A stretch of 64,000 nucleotides of DNA, taken from assembly GCA_964017195.1 (NCBI GenBank), contig OZ024890.1, positions 19,114,701-19,178,700 of the forward strand, read 5' to 3'. Positions 12,401 through 24,400 of the stretch are shown one piece after another (the first letter of the stretch is position 1; every line of letters starts with the position of its first letter). This DNA comes from Siderastrea radians. Its lineage: Eukaryota > Cnidaria > Anthozoa > Scleractinia > Rhizangiidae. The notes under the pieces are model-generated. The model searched no databases. It saw only the letters and a program-made list of their open reading frames with translations, and was not told the DNA's origin. The position numbers were made by a program, and so were the translations under genes.

Positions 12401-15400
12401 ATACACTCCACATATACATAGCCTCAGACAAACTTTTCAGATAGAATTGAAAACGAATGTACAAGTGTGCTTTGACAATCGCCCAGTGATGCATTGTGAA
12501 GCTAAGCAGTGTTAGAATTGCGTGTATGCCCACAGACTGGGTCTCAACATGAAAAATTTTAAAAATTCAACCAGCTCTCGACCTTGGCGGTGGTCATCTA
12601 GCCAAATACTCGTGAATTTTCAGTTTTAGCTCGTGGAATTCTCCTAGTTAGTGATAATTTCGTTGCCTAACAGCTGCACTCTCTCAAAGTTTCTCTTGTT
12701 CTGAATGTTAGTTCGTACACTACTAGTGTTGTCGTACGTTAGTCCGTTCGTATGGTATATTAGTCACGTCTCATGTTTCTCCATATCGTAGTACGTTCGC
12801 ACGATGTTACTGTCGTCACATTAATTGTTCTCGGTGTGTTAGGTCGTTTGTACAGTATTAGTCTTACCTTCTCAACGTTTCTCCGTACTTCAGTCCGTTC
12901 GTACGTTAGTCCGTTCGTATGGTACATTAGTCTCGTCTCATGTTTCTTCATATCGTAGTACGTTCACACGATATTACTGTCGTCACATTAATCGTTCTCG
13001 GTGCGTTAGTTCGTTTGTACAGTATTAGTCTAACCTTCTCAACGTTTCTCCGTACTTCAGTTTGTCTGTACAGAACTATTAGTCTTGTCTTTTTCACGTT
13101 TCTCCGTACGTTGGTTCGTTTGTACAGTATTTGTCTTATCTTCTCAGCGTTTCTCCGTACGTTAGTTCGTTTAATTTGTACAGTATTTGTCTTATCTTCT
13201 CGACGTTTCTCCATACGTTAGTTTGTTTGTACAGTATTTGTCTTATCTTCTCAGCGTTTCTCCGTACGTTAGTTCGTTTGTACAGTATTTGTCTTATCTT
13301 CTCAACGTTTCTCCGTACGTTAGTTCGTTTGTACAGTATTTGTCTTGTCTTCTCAGCGTTTCTCCATATGTTAGTTCGTTTGTGCAGTATTTGTCTTATC
13401 TTCTCAACGTTTCTCCATACGTTAGTTCGTTTGTACAGTATTTGTCTTATCTTCTCAACGTTTCTTTGTACGTTATAGTGATGCGCTGCTAATCTACCAT
13501 AAAGCTTCATGTTGCTATTTTGCAATAGCTCTCTTGCAGCGTTCCAGCAGCTCCCAATATCGCCTCTGCAGCACTCATGCAGTCATTTTTTGTCACTGCT
13601 GCAGCGCAATGAAAACAGCGTTCGTGCAATCTTTCCATTGTGCTCACTGCAGGCATTGATAGCCGCTAAAGCAGCACTGCGTGAACGTAATCTGTTTCGT
13701 ACGGTTATAGTAGCTTTAGTATTGCGATTCATCCAGAACATCTCTAAAAACCACTTTAGGAATTTATGCCAAAGTATTTACAATCAATTAAGTAATGAAG
13801 GAACAGCGTACCGTCGTAGCCCCGTACCCCCACAAGGAACGATCGACTTATGCAGTGACGTAGGAAATAATGGCAGCGTAGCGTGGTAGCGCCGTACGCC
13901 CACACAGTAAGAGCGACAAGTTATAGCCGCGTAACCGTGGTAGCCCCGTAACCCCGCACGGTACAGAGCGTACAAACGACTACATCGACAAATATTGAAC
14001 GACATGTCCTATGTTTCTCCACTAGCATCATAGCAAACTAGGCGAGCATTACATCCTTCTTTTGTCTCATAGTTTTTTTCTCACTACCATCGTACCGTAA
14101 CGTGCGAACAAGAGAGCACAATCCGGCGATTAATTTTACTTGTATTTATTATTTATTTTCACCTGTAAAAGTTACGAAAGGCACAAGATTACACGGCTAG
14201 TTTAATTTTTCTTCATTGAGCTTAGTTTTGATTTGTATAATGACCAGTTTCCTCTTCTATACCTCAGTACATTTCATGTTTGTAGCGTAATAGTTTCAAT
14301 GTGCACAGGTTGTCCAAACATTAGTATACATTGGCAAGGTGTTAGTGATACCTTCTCCACGTTTTCTCAGAAGTTTCATTCAATTTATAGCGAACACTTT
14401 TATTATACGTTATGTTACCATGATAACTGAGCGGGGAAAAGTTACAGAAATCATTGCATGTTTGGGCGATAAGTATGTATAAGGCAAAAGTAGCAGCGCA
14501 CCGCGGTAAGTTCTGTGCTATACGGTTTGAGGTACATCCGATTTTGCGACACATTTGGGATGATCTACTTGATAAACAAGCCGGTTGTTGCGTTGGTCGA
14601 GTCGCGTCGAGCTGTCGAGATGTTTTGTGGCAGTGAGTGAGGTTAGTTGGGTTGATCTACTTGATAAATAAGCCGGTTGTTGCGTTGGTCGAGTCGCGTC
14701 GAGCTGTCGAGATGTTGTGTGGCAGTGAGTGAGGTTAGTTGGGTTGATCTACTTGATAAATAAGCCGGTTGTTGCGTTGGTCGAGTCGCGTCGAGCTGTC
14801 GAGATGTTGTGTGGCAGTGAGTGAGGTTAGTTGGGTTGATCTACTTGATAAATAAGCCGGTTGTTGCGTTGGTCGAGTCGCGTCGAGCTGTCGAGATGTT
14901 GTGTGGCTGTGAGTGAGGTTAGTTGGGTTGATCTACTTGATAAATAAGCCGGTTGTTGCGTTGGTCGAGTCGCGTCGAGCTGTCGAGATGTTGTGTGGCA
15001 GTGAGTGAGGTTAGTTGGGCTGATCTACTTGATAAATAAGCCGGTTGTTGCGTTGGTCGAGTCGCGTCGAGCTGTCGAGATGTTGTGTGGCAGTGAGTGA
15101 GGTTAGTTGGGTTGATCTACTTGATAAATAAGCCGGTTGTTGCGTTGGTCGAGTCGCGTCGAGCTGTCGAGATGTTGTGTGGCAGTGAGTGAGGTTAGTT
15201 GGGTTGATCTACTTGATAAATAAGCCGGTTGTTGCGTTGGTCGAGTCGCGTCGAGCTGTCGAGATGTTGTGTGGCAGTGAGTGAGGTTAGTTGAGTTGGT
15301 ATAGTTTGTCGGGTTGTGTCGAGGTGTTACTAAAACATAACAAGGATTATTAGGCACGACTTGTCAAGAACACAACACCGCAACGCAACGCAACAAACAA

Positions 15401-18400
15401 TACACAATCAAACGCAGCGCAACAACCGAACACAACGCAACGACACACAACATCACAAAACAAAACGCAACGCAACGCAACGCAACACAACGACGACAAA
15501 AAATACCAACAGAGCACAACGCAACGCAACGCAACACAAGGGAACCAACACAAGACAACACAGCCGGTAAAAAGGCAAAACAACGCAAGCAATACCATCC
15601 CAAACACAAGGCAAGAACAGCACAAAGCAAGGCGAAGCAGCAACAAAAGACAAGAAAGAAAACGCAACACAACAGGGAATACACAACGCAACGAAAGAGA
15701 ACTAAAAACGACATCAAAACAAAACAGATACAATGCATGACAACAGCACAACGCAACGCAACACAACACAACCGCTCCACACAACACACAGCAGATTGCA
15801 ACACAACGCAACGCAATGCAACACAACCGGACGACACAACACACAGCTAATCGCAACACAACACAACGCAACACAACCGGCACAACATGACAAAACTCCA
15901 GACAGATATGAAATAGACGGTCGAGCTGGTCGATCGACCAAAAACTCCACGGAAAAATTTGGTCAAAAAACGCTGCAGGTATAAGTGGGGGACACTAGGT
16001 CCTATTGTCTGTTTACCTGCTTAAAACAGGGTTTTGGAAGGTCACTACTCGAAACCCTAAAAAAGTTAATAGATTTTTCAAAATTTCAAGACTCACCAAA
16101 GGCACAGCAGATCTATCGGTAAACTCAACATAGGCAATTCCTTTGGACCGTCTTGAGTTGCGATCTGATATAATTCGCACATCAGCAACCTAAAGGATAG
16201 AACAAAATTAATATAGAGACTCAACAAAACAAACAAAATTGAAATGAAAAATGTTGACTCTTCCTGTACGAGATTCATAACTTACTTGTCCCACTTTTGA
16301 AAAGAATTCCTCCAAATCTTTCGGTCTGATGTTCCTTGCTAGCTGCATACAAAAAGCTGTTCTAGCATCCCTTTCTTCTGGTGTTATATCCTCTGCAGGT
16401 TTATATTCCCTTTTGCAGAATAAAAGTTGAAAGAGATTAGTTGCACACCTGGACAGGCCATGCTGTCATGACCGTATCATTCTCAATAATGTCTTCAAAA
16501 TTACCTTTCTAAGCGTTGCTCAAGAGGGCTTTTATTGCCATCATTTCCATCTAAGTCATCTTTCCTCCTTTGCCGAGCTGGGCTTGGGCTACGACTTGCG
16601 CTTTTTTGCCTTTCACCCCTGAAAACAAACAACAACACACTGAACTGACCTGCAGATAGCTAAGCTAAATCTAGGAACTTCAGAAAGTTAACATTTGCAG
16701 TGAACTAATACCAACAAATTAGAGTGGATTTCAGCTTAGTGTCGCAAGTAATTTGCATTTGCTTTTGCTTTACTAAGCTCTGCGATTGGTGAAAAAAAAC
16801 CCATGCCACTTTCTCAACCAATCAGTGGCAAGAACTTACTTGTATGTGTTTTCCTGTGCTTGAGGCTGGTTAGGTGTATCTGCTTTGTGCTCTGATTGGC
16901 TCATTATGTTGTCTAACCCTTTGTGGTTGGTCAGAGTAATTACTTTCATTTTGGTTATACAGTGTATGACACCCGATTGATAATCAAAAGATTTTAACAT
17001 TCTAAGTTTTGATGAAGCAGTGGAAGGAAGGAAAATTATGGTACTATGAACAAGAAATGCATAATCACAACAAATTTACACTAAGTTACTGTCTCTTCAG
17101 CAAAGAGGCTCTTAGCTTTTGGTTACCAAAAAGACAACTTGAGACAAGTGAGGCGTCTAGATGATGTTTCCTCTTTCACTACTCTCAAATGCCACAAAAC
17201 AACAGACCATCTTCAACCAACCTTCTACGTCTTCTTGCATCGGGGCTTCTTGAACGGCTTTTACTACCACCACTGCTGCTGCGACGCCTGCGCCTCCTGG
17301 AAACCAAAAAGGTTAATCATAAGTTGACTGAAAAATAACAATTGGCTGATCAGTTTGGGACTTTCTTGATTATCGCTATTCATTACCCCGCCGTCAGGAC
17401 GGGGTCTAGTAATACCCATTTTTTTTCCGTGGTTTTTTTTTTTTGGTGGTCACTTGCCCCAGACCTCCTGTTTTCGCTCGGCCAAACAAATACTCGTCGT
17501 GTCTTTCGCTACACAGGCAAGGGCTTTTATCTTGAGTGACCGTAACATATTTTACACCCCGGGGGGGGGGGGGGGGAGAACAACGGCGGGGTCTAATGCC
17601 CCTGGGGCTTTTCTTGTTTTTCATATAAATTGGTAAACACTGTAAAAATTGGACAAGGCAGTGAGATGGACATCTAACTGCATTGTAAGGTTTTGTTTAT
17701 TATTTGTTAACAAATTAGAAGTTACAATATCAAGTGTCACTGAACTAAAGGCAGATCCTTACCTATCACGACTTCCTGAGTGGCTCCGTCGCCTCTGGTT
17801 TCTGGAAAAAAAAACAAAGAAGTGCAGCATGTCAGATTTTTGTCAAACGTCAATACACCACAGTACAGGTGGTGAGCTAATTTTAAAAATACATTCACAT
17901 TATCTACCATTGAAATTATAAATATATGAAATTCATATATTTGAACTGCGGAATGAAGAATTAAATGCAAAGAAAATCCTCACAGTTCTTAGCACAACTT
18001 ATGCAGTTGCGAAAAGAAAGCCTGAAAAAATCAGGCTTGCCGGGATTCGAACCCTGTCCTCTGCGATACCGGTGCAGCGCTCTAACCAATTGAGCTAACA
18101 AGCCAACTGGGAGCTGGTCATTAAATTGGTTCGTAATATACCCGGGAAAGATGAAGATGAAATTATAAATATATGAAATTCATATATTTGAACTGCGGAA
18201 TGAAGAATTAAATGCAAAGAAAATCCTCGCAGTTATTAACGCAACTTACGCAGTTGCGAAAAGAAAGCCTGAAAAAATCAGGCTTGCCAGGAATTGAACC
18301 CTGACCTCTGCGATACCGGTGCAGCGCTCTAACCAGTTGAGCTTACAAGCCAACTGGGAGCTGGTCATTAAATTGGTTCGTAATATACCCGGGAAAGATG

Positions 18401-21400
18401 AAGATGAAATTATAAATGTGACCCTATTTGGGAAAACCAGGCTTAGCGAAATTAGTGTTGAACCGTTTTTGCATCTCAACGCATTTTCAAACGTTGAAAA
18501 TGCATTGGAGATCATTTTCAATGCGTTTTAAAACGTCGGCAATGTTCCCCAACGAAACCGAAATACGTTGAAAACCATTTCCAAATCGTTGCAAAACGTT
18601 TTGCAATGCATTGTCAAACATTGACAACGCACTTCCACGAAACAGCCTTGTGTTGAGAAGCATTCATACTCTCTGCCTATTAACGTTCTGTTTAAAGCTT
18701 AAGACAACATGCAACTCAAAAAATGTTGTTATAAAATTGTTATCTGGGAAAACACGAAACTGTTCAGGTTTACCAGAAGTGGAGGTAATTAAAATTATCA
18801 AACTTCAGAGATCTATTCTATTTTTGTAGAGAAATGCCCAAGTTGCGGTCGCCAACAATTTACTCTTATCATGGATCTTGTGTCAAGTTCAAGCTGAAGA
18901 ACTGAATGCGACATATACCAGAAACTCTAAACTCACTTACTTTATCACGTTCAGGTCACGAACATAGTCTTGCGGTCTTGTTATCGCTCCGCTCTGTTAT
19001 TGCTTCCAAATGCGTAAACTGCTATTAAAATTTCGCGCAATTTTCACGTAAATTGGTCGCATACTTAGCGAGAATAAATTCACCAAACTTCGCTCGTGTG
19101 CTTAAAATTGAATTCGAGAAAAAGCGAGTTTTAGATTTCTGGGGATTAGGGATTGTTTACACAACGGCGTTTCCGATTCGCAAAACTTTGATCCCATCAC
19201 ATGCAACCAGCTAATTAGACTGTCGGCGGAACATGTGCTGCAGAAAACTCGCTGATCATCGATCTACTTTTGCGCTTAAACTGAGAGATTTTAATTTTCC
19301 GTATAACTGACCTCAATGGAGGAAGGTTCACCTAGTGGACCGAGTTGCTGTAGCAGAGACAGAAAAGGCAAACAGGGGGAAGAAAGAATGTCCTCAGAAA
19401 ACGAAGTTAGTATTTTGATGCGCGTATTGAAGTTAATTTGTTCAAGTTCTAGCTGTGGAAATGCCTTCAAGTCGTTTCTTTATTTGAAACTACAAATGGC
19501 AATAGACATTTTCGGGATGAATAAAACAGACAACTTAAGAATTTTCCCTCTATTTAATCTGTACACGTACGCAAAGTTACCATACATATTGAGCCATATT
19601 GTTCTACCACAATAAACGGACGGTTGTCATTACAAACATGCGGCCGCTTCGTTCATCTGTTATGAATTGAAAAAAAAAGCATTACCGCTATCTGAGGCTC
19701 TGCAGTCGATTCTGTGTTCTTTTTGGGACTGTTCTTTGGTAATTTTCCTAACTAGCCCCTTCTTTTACCATTTATTCTGGGCAAATTGATCGTTGAAGGA
19801 ACCTTTGTCTCGCATCGTCCGGTCCGATTGAAATTTGATCAATGATTTACGTCAGGCTTCATTTTCTTTTTTCCTGAGTGATTTCCGGTAGATTTTGTTT
19901 TGATATAATAAATTTAACACTTGAGTAACAAAACAGTTTTCAAAAACACTGACTTGAAAGACGCTAACTTGGTGGAGAGTACTGCAATTTCGCAAGTTTG
20001 CAAAAAGAGTACAAACATCGCGTGCAACATTTCAAACATCTGACATGTTGCAATGTCATCAATCTTATACTTTCTTATACTTTCGGCGTTTATATCTCTT
20101 GAACTAAATAAGATTTTAACCTAAAACTTTTACCATTTGATAGCTCTTTTTCCCTCTAGTACATATGAATTTTTGTCAGAATCGAGAAATACTCCATTTT
20201 TTTTCTTCCGTGTATCCTATTAAAGACGGTGTGTTAATTTCACCTCGCAACGATTTGAAACCGTACAGGTAGCATTATTTTTTAGACATTTTACAGTCGC
20301 TTTACTTTGAAGGTGCGAATAATATTAAAAAATAGTAATAATAAATTGCACTTTGATGCAGAGCAAAATACAGGGTGCTACCATGTAAGAAAACAACAAA
20401 AAATGTCGACGGACCTCAATTTCGCAAGGATACTTGATGTTATCAAGTTTCAATTGTATCCCCGCCTTGGCTACAGAGGTCACGTCCGCGGAGTCAAACC
20501 GTCAAAAGTATGTAGCTTTCACCCGCCACTGGCTACAGCATGCTAAAGTCGGTTCACTATACAGTTCAGTCTTCCACTGTTTTGAAGCTTTTATAATCAG
20601 GAATTCAAAGCTCATACGTTCATTTGTAACGAAATGACTTTGTGACGCAACAACCCGGCGGTTACCGTTCAACTGGAATCCCGTTCAAGCTTACAATGTA
20701 GTCACCATAGTTTTGCTGTGCAAACATATTACCATCTTCCATGCGATAGGATAAAAAAGGCACAACTTTCAAAGTAAAATTATATAAACGACGATCTATG
20801 TATTACGATAAATTTGATACCAGTTGCGTTGGGCCACTACATACAAAGTAAACACGACTGTTGTTTAAAATTAGTAATCGTACACCGCTGCGTTGACCTT
20901 AAAAGTGTTGATCTTAAAAGTGCTTTACTCAAGCGTTATGAAAAGTTGTCAGTGCACTGAGAAACATTACAAAAGCATTCCTCAACATTTTGGAACATTC
21001 GTTGCATTTCAAGAATTCATGTAGAAACGTTCAAATGCGTTGAGGATCATTATCAAAGCGTTGCAATGCATTCACAATGCGTTGAAAATTCGTTGAAATG
21101 CATTTCAATGCAATTTTCGTTTAGCCTGGTTTTCCCAGATAGGGTCACAAATATATGAAATTCATATATTTGAAAGCTCCCAGTTGGCTTGTTAGCTCAA
21201 TTGGTTAGAGCGCTGCACCGGTATCGCAGAGGTCAGGGTTCGAATCCTGGCAAGCCTGATTTTTTCAGGCTTTCTTTTCGCAACTGCATAAGTTGCGTTA
21301 ATAACTGCGAGGATTTTCTTTGCATTTAATTCTTCATTCCGCAGTTCAAATATATGAATTTCACATATTTATAATTTCATCTTCATCTTTCCCAGGTATA

Positions 21401-24400
21401 TTACCAACCAATTTAATGACCAGCTCCCATTTGGCTTGTTAGCTCAATTGGTTAGAGCGCTGCACCGGTATCACAGAGGTCAGGGTTCGAATCCCGGCAA
21501 GCCTGATTTTTTCAGGCTTTCTTTTCGCAACTGCATAAGTTGCGTTAATAACTGCGAGGATCTTCTTTACACTTGTTTCTTCATTCCGCAGTTCAAATAT
21601 ACGAGTTTCATATATTCAGAATTTCATCTTCATCTTTCCCGGGTATATTACGAACCAATTTAATGACCAGCTCCCAGTTGGCTTGTTAGCTCAATTGGTT
21701 AGAGCGCTGCACCGGTATCGCAGAGGTCAGGGTTCGAATCCCGGCAAGCCTGATTTTTTCAGGCTTTCTTTCCGCAACTGCATAAGTTGCGTTAATAACT
21801 GCGAGGATTTTCTTTGCATTTAATTTATCTACCATTGTTACTAATTTTCGCAGGAACTTAATTTTGCAACAATTCGCGAGACTTAAAATTTGCTATTTGG
21901 CAGAAAAACTTATCAAAAAAACCTAAATTTCGCAAACATCTTCCAAGTGCTAACAGGATTAAAGGATCCTAGTCACCCACAGTGCTCTGCGCGCATCGAG
22001 TGAGAAATCCGCCATTTTCTATGCCATCTAAAATCAGGATTTTTTCACAGTGAATTGAAATCCGGCTACATCCGCGCCAATACGGCCAGTTTGGGCCATC
22101 ATTCACTTTTTTGGCCTTAAAAAATTAATAGCGGTTACATCTGGCTGGTTATTTTGGTGTTGTTTGCTATTTTTCTCGTGAAATGTGCGAGACAACGCTA
22201 GGACTCTAAGCGGTTTATGTTCTCCTTCGCGTGGCAGTACCAAAACAGTCAAGCTTATGAAAGAAATCATTATTCAAGGACCTTCTTGGTTATTCCACTA
22301 GTCAAGCAAAAGATATCCAATAGATTGAAATGTTGGTCAAGCTTATTCGCCGACATTTTACTTCATTATGGTGCGCGTTCTTCACGCGCTGAAATGTTTT
22401 GGTCTTCTAAATGTGACGACAGGACTCGCTCTGCAGTGCCGGTAGCGACACTAAAACGACAGCTTCAAAGCCTTCGATGCCTAAGAACAACACTTCGATT
22501 TTTTCCATAAACTAATCCCTGGAATTGCAGATAAGGAGGAGAAAGAATGGTTTAAGAACAGAATTTTTGAAAATTAGATCTGTCAGCCGCAGTCGACACC
22601 TTAGCTAGCTGCAGTACGTTTTGTTTTCATGGAAATTCATGTATTTTGAAAATTGAAATGAATATCCATCCTGTACGATGATAACAAAGAAAATAAAAGC
22701 TATTAACGAAAGAGTTTCTTCTATTTGAAAGGAGTGTGAAATGTTCTCGCTTTATCTAGTGCTAATAAGAACTAAATGCGGTTCGGAGCGGTTAGAGCGG
22801 CGTGATCGAGTGGGTAATGGAAACATTTCTGCCCTCCGTGCATTCGCCTTTTGTGTTTTATGGTGCTGGGAAAGTCAAGAATACCCAATTAAACAAGATT
22901 CCAAATCTTTGATTCTAGATTCGCTTGTAAATCATATTCCGTGAGCGCTCCCTGAATATAGTTTGCTTTTGGGTAGGCGGACTGGGAGGCTGGCCTGCTT
23001 ACGAACACAAACATTTCCTGGGTTCTAGGTTTTTGGACAGCCGTCAAACCGCCTGAAAATAATCGAAAGCCCCCTTAACTGGCACCAAAATCAAAAACAA
23101 GCGAAGAAATTTCAGCTTCAGGCTACAATTTATATTTTTACCAGTTGAACTGTTGAAGTTTTGTCACGTTCGACGAGTAATTTGATCGCAAATTTCAGAT
23201 CAAAACAATAACAAAGGCATGCCTGACTAGGATCCTTTAACAAACGGGTAGTACCAGAATTGGCAATACAGATTGTTATTGAAGGGCCTGGTGGAAAAAG
23301 GGCGTAAGTGATGGTTTGAGGTTAAAATCGAAATTGGTACTATTCAGCTGAACATTGGCACACACGCTGGTTTTCATGTAAGGAACACTGTTGTGCATTT
23401 ATTTCTTGACCTGAGATCTCAAATTCGAAGAATTAGTGTATTACTTTTGTGTAAAAGGTTTTGTTGAGCTGAACTCGCTCAAGTGAAGCGTGAATGATTT
23501 GTTTTGTTCTGCGCCTGAACTAAAACAAAGGAATTCAACGTAGAATCCTGTTGTTTTCTTTGTGTCTGTTTTAAGCAAAAGTAATACGCTAATTCCTCGA
23601 ATTGAAGCTCTCACGTCAAGAAATAAAATAATGCACAACAATGTTCCTTACTACACGAAGACTAGCCCGTGTGCTAATGTTCAGCTACATAGCACCAATT
23701 TAGATTTAGATTTAGATTCACTTATGCCCTTTTTCCACCAGGCCCTTCAGTTTTAGATATCCACATTTTGCAATGATACTGGACACAATTATATAAAAAT
23801 GACATGTTCGTTTGCAACAAAGTAAAACATTTGTTACACTGGTCAGCATTTACAATAAATCTTTTCTCTGTTGTATTCTGAAAATCATATTTCTTACTCA
23901 AGAGTCCAGAATTTTTGTGAAGGGTTGCTACACGTTTACAGCAGGGTACTAAATTTGGTGTCATTAATTTGAGCAAGAACAATTTTTCATGGGCCTTTAA
24001 CCCATTGACACCTGAAGCGCCCGAAACCGCCCGTGCGTGACAACCCCTGAATTCCCTGAAGCGCCCGACACCCCCCCGGTAAAACCATGTGTTTGAAAAA
24101 GCCTCTACCCTCCCCTCCTTAAGGATTTTGGTTCCCCTATTGTTCTATTGTTAAAGGGGACAAATAAACCAATCAGAATATGTCTTTTGCGCATATTTTG
24201 GGAGCTCTTTCGGGGTACTAGAAAGACTTTTTTCGTCCCTCGATTTGCGTTGAAGAAATATGGCGCAGCATGTTGTTTACGCACGGAGAGGTAGTGCAAT
24301 TTACGGTTCTTTTTCGCTCTATACGGAAAAAAAAAGCCTCTCTGAGTCTTGAAATGAAAGGCAAAAATTTTGCTTTAGATCAGTGAATGTTTAGGACGCT

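Larger units (their letters stand above)
5514..15983. mobile_element. Giant (about 10.5 kb) nested inverted-repeat element in an RBM39 intron
   Basis: The outer inverted repeats are 5520-5618 and 15881-15977, about 90% or more identical, opening TGCAGCGTTTTTTGACC. The direct repeat AGTGGGGG occurs at 5506-5513 and 15984-15991, exactly 6 bp outside each repeat, and is a candidate 8 bp target duplication. Inside come GTTGTG-rich subterminal satellite (both ends), a 92 bp tandem array (right only), an inner inverted repeat (7924 inward and 14552 inward), 51 bp satellite on both arms, and a core with hairpins and a Penelope-like fragment. I see no transposase. An 8 bp duplication would fit a non-autonomous hAT or P-like element, but that assignment is inference. 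Confidence 0.65.
17910..18417 (-). repeat. tRNA-headed SINE array A, two minus-strand units
   Basis: Two units of about 250 bp with tRNA-like heads at 18034-18104 and 18281-18351 and the shared body (AATATATGAAATTCATATAT, AACTGCGGAATGAAGAATTA, CGCAACTTATGCAGTTGCG). The same family lies at 21149-21830 on the opposite strand. Confidence 0.85.
21149..21830 (+). repeat. tRNA-headed SINE array A, three plus-strand units
   Basis: Three units at a period of 246-248 bp, with heads at 21186-21256, 21433-21503 and 21680-21750. Each head is followed by TGATTTTTTCAGGCTTTCTT and a body ending in TTTCCCGGGTATATTACGAA and CAGCTCCCAGTTGG. Confidence 0.88.

Noticed and set aside
12760..13525. Repeat frames on both strands of the right-arm satellite
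   Set aside because: Same cause as on the left arm. Frames overlap on opposite strands, which shows absence of stop codons rather than coding.
8985..15316. CRISPR-like arrays
   Set aside because: Regular repeats are present, but there are no unique spacers between them, the genome is eukaryotic, and units are contiguous satellites.
15350..15883. Cysteine- and valine-rich frame of 177 codons
   Set aside because: Low-complexity CAACG/GTTGTG satellite translated in a stop-poor frame. The counterpart at 5504-6152 behaves the same way.
19316..19615. Possible transposase of the 2.7 kb TIR element
   Set aside because: Only 99 codons, with no catalytic motif or helix-turn-helix pattern that I can recognise.
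18034..21750. Functional tRNA-Thr(GGT) genes
   Set aside because: C at position 33, stem mismatches and attached conserved bodies in tandem indicate SINE heads.
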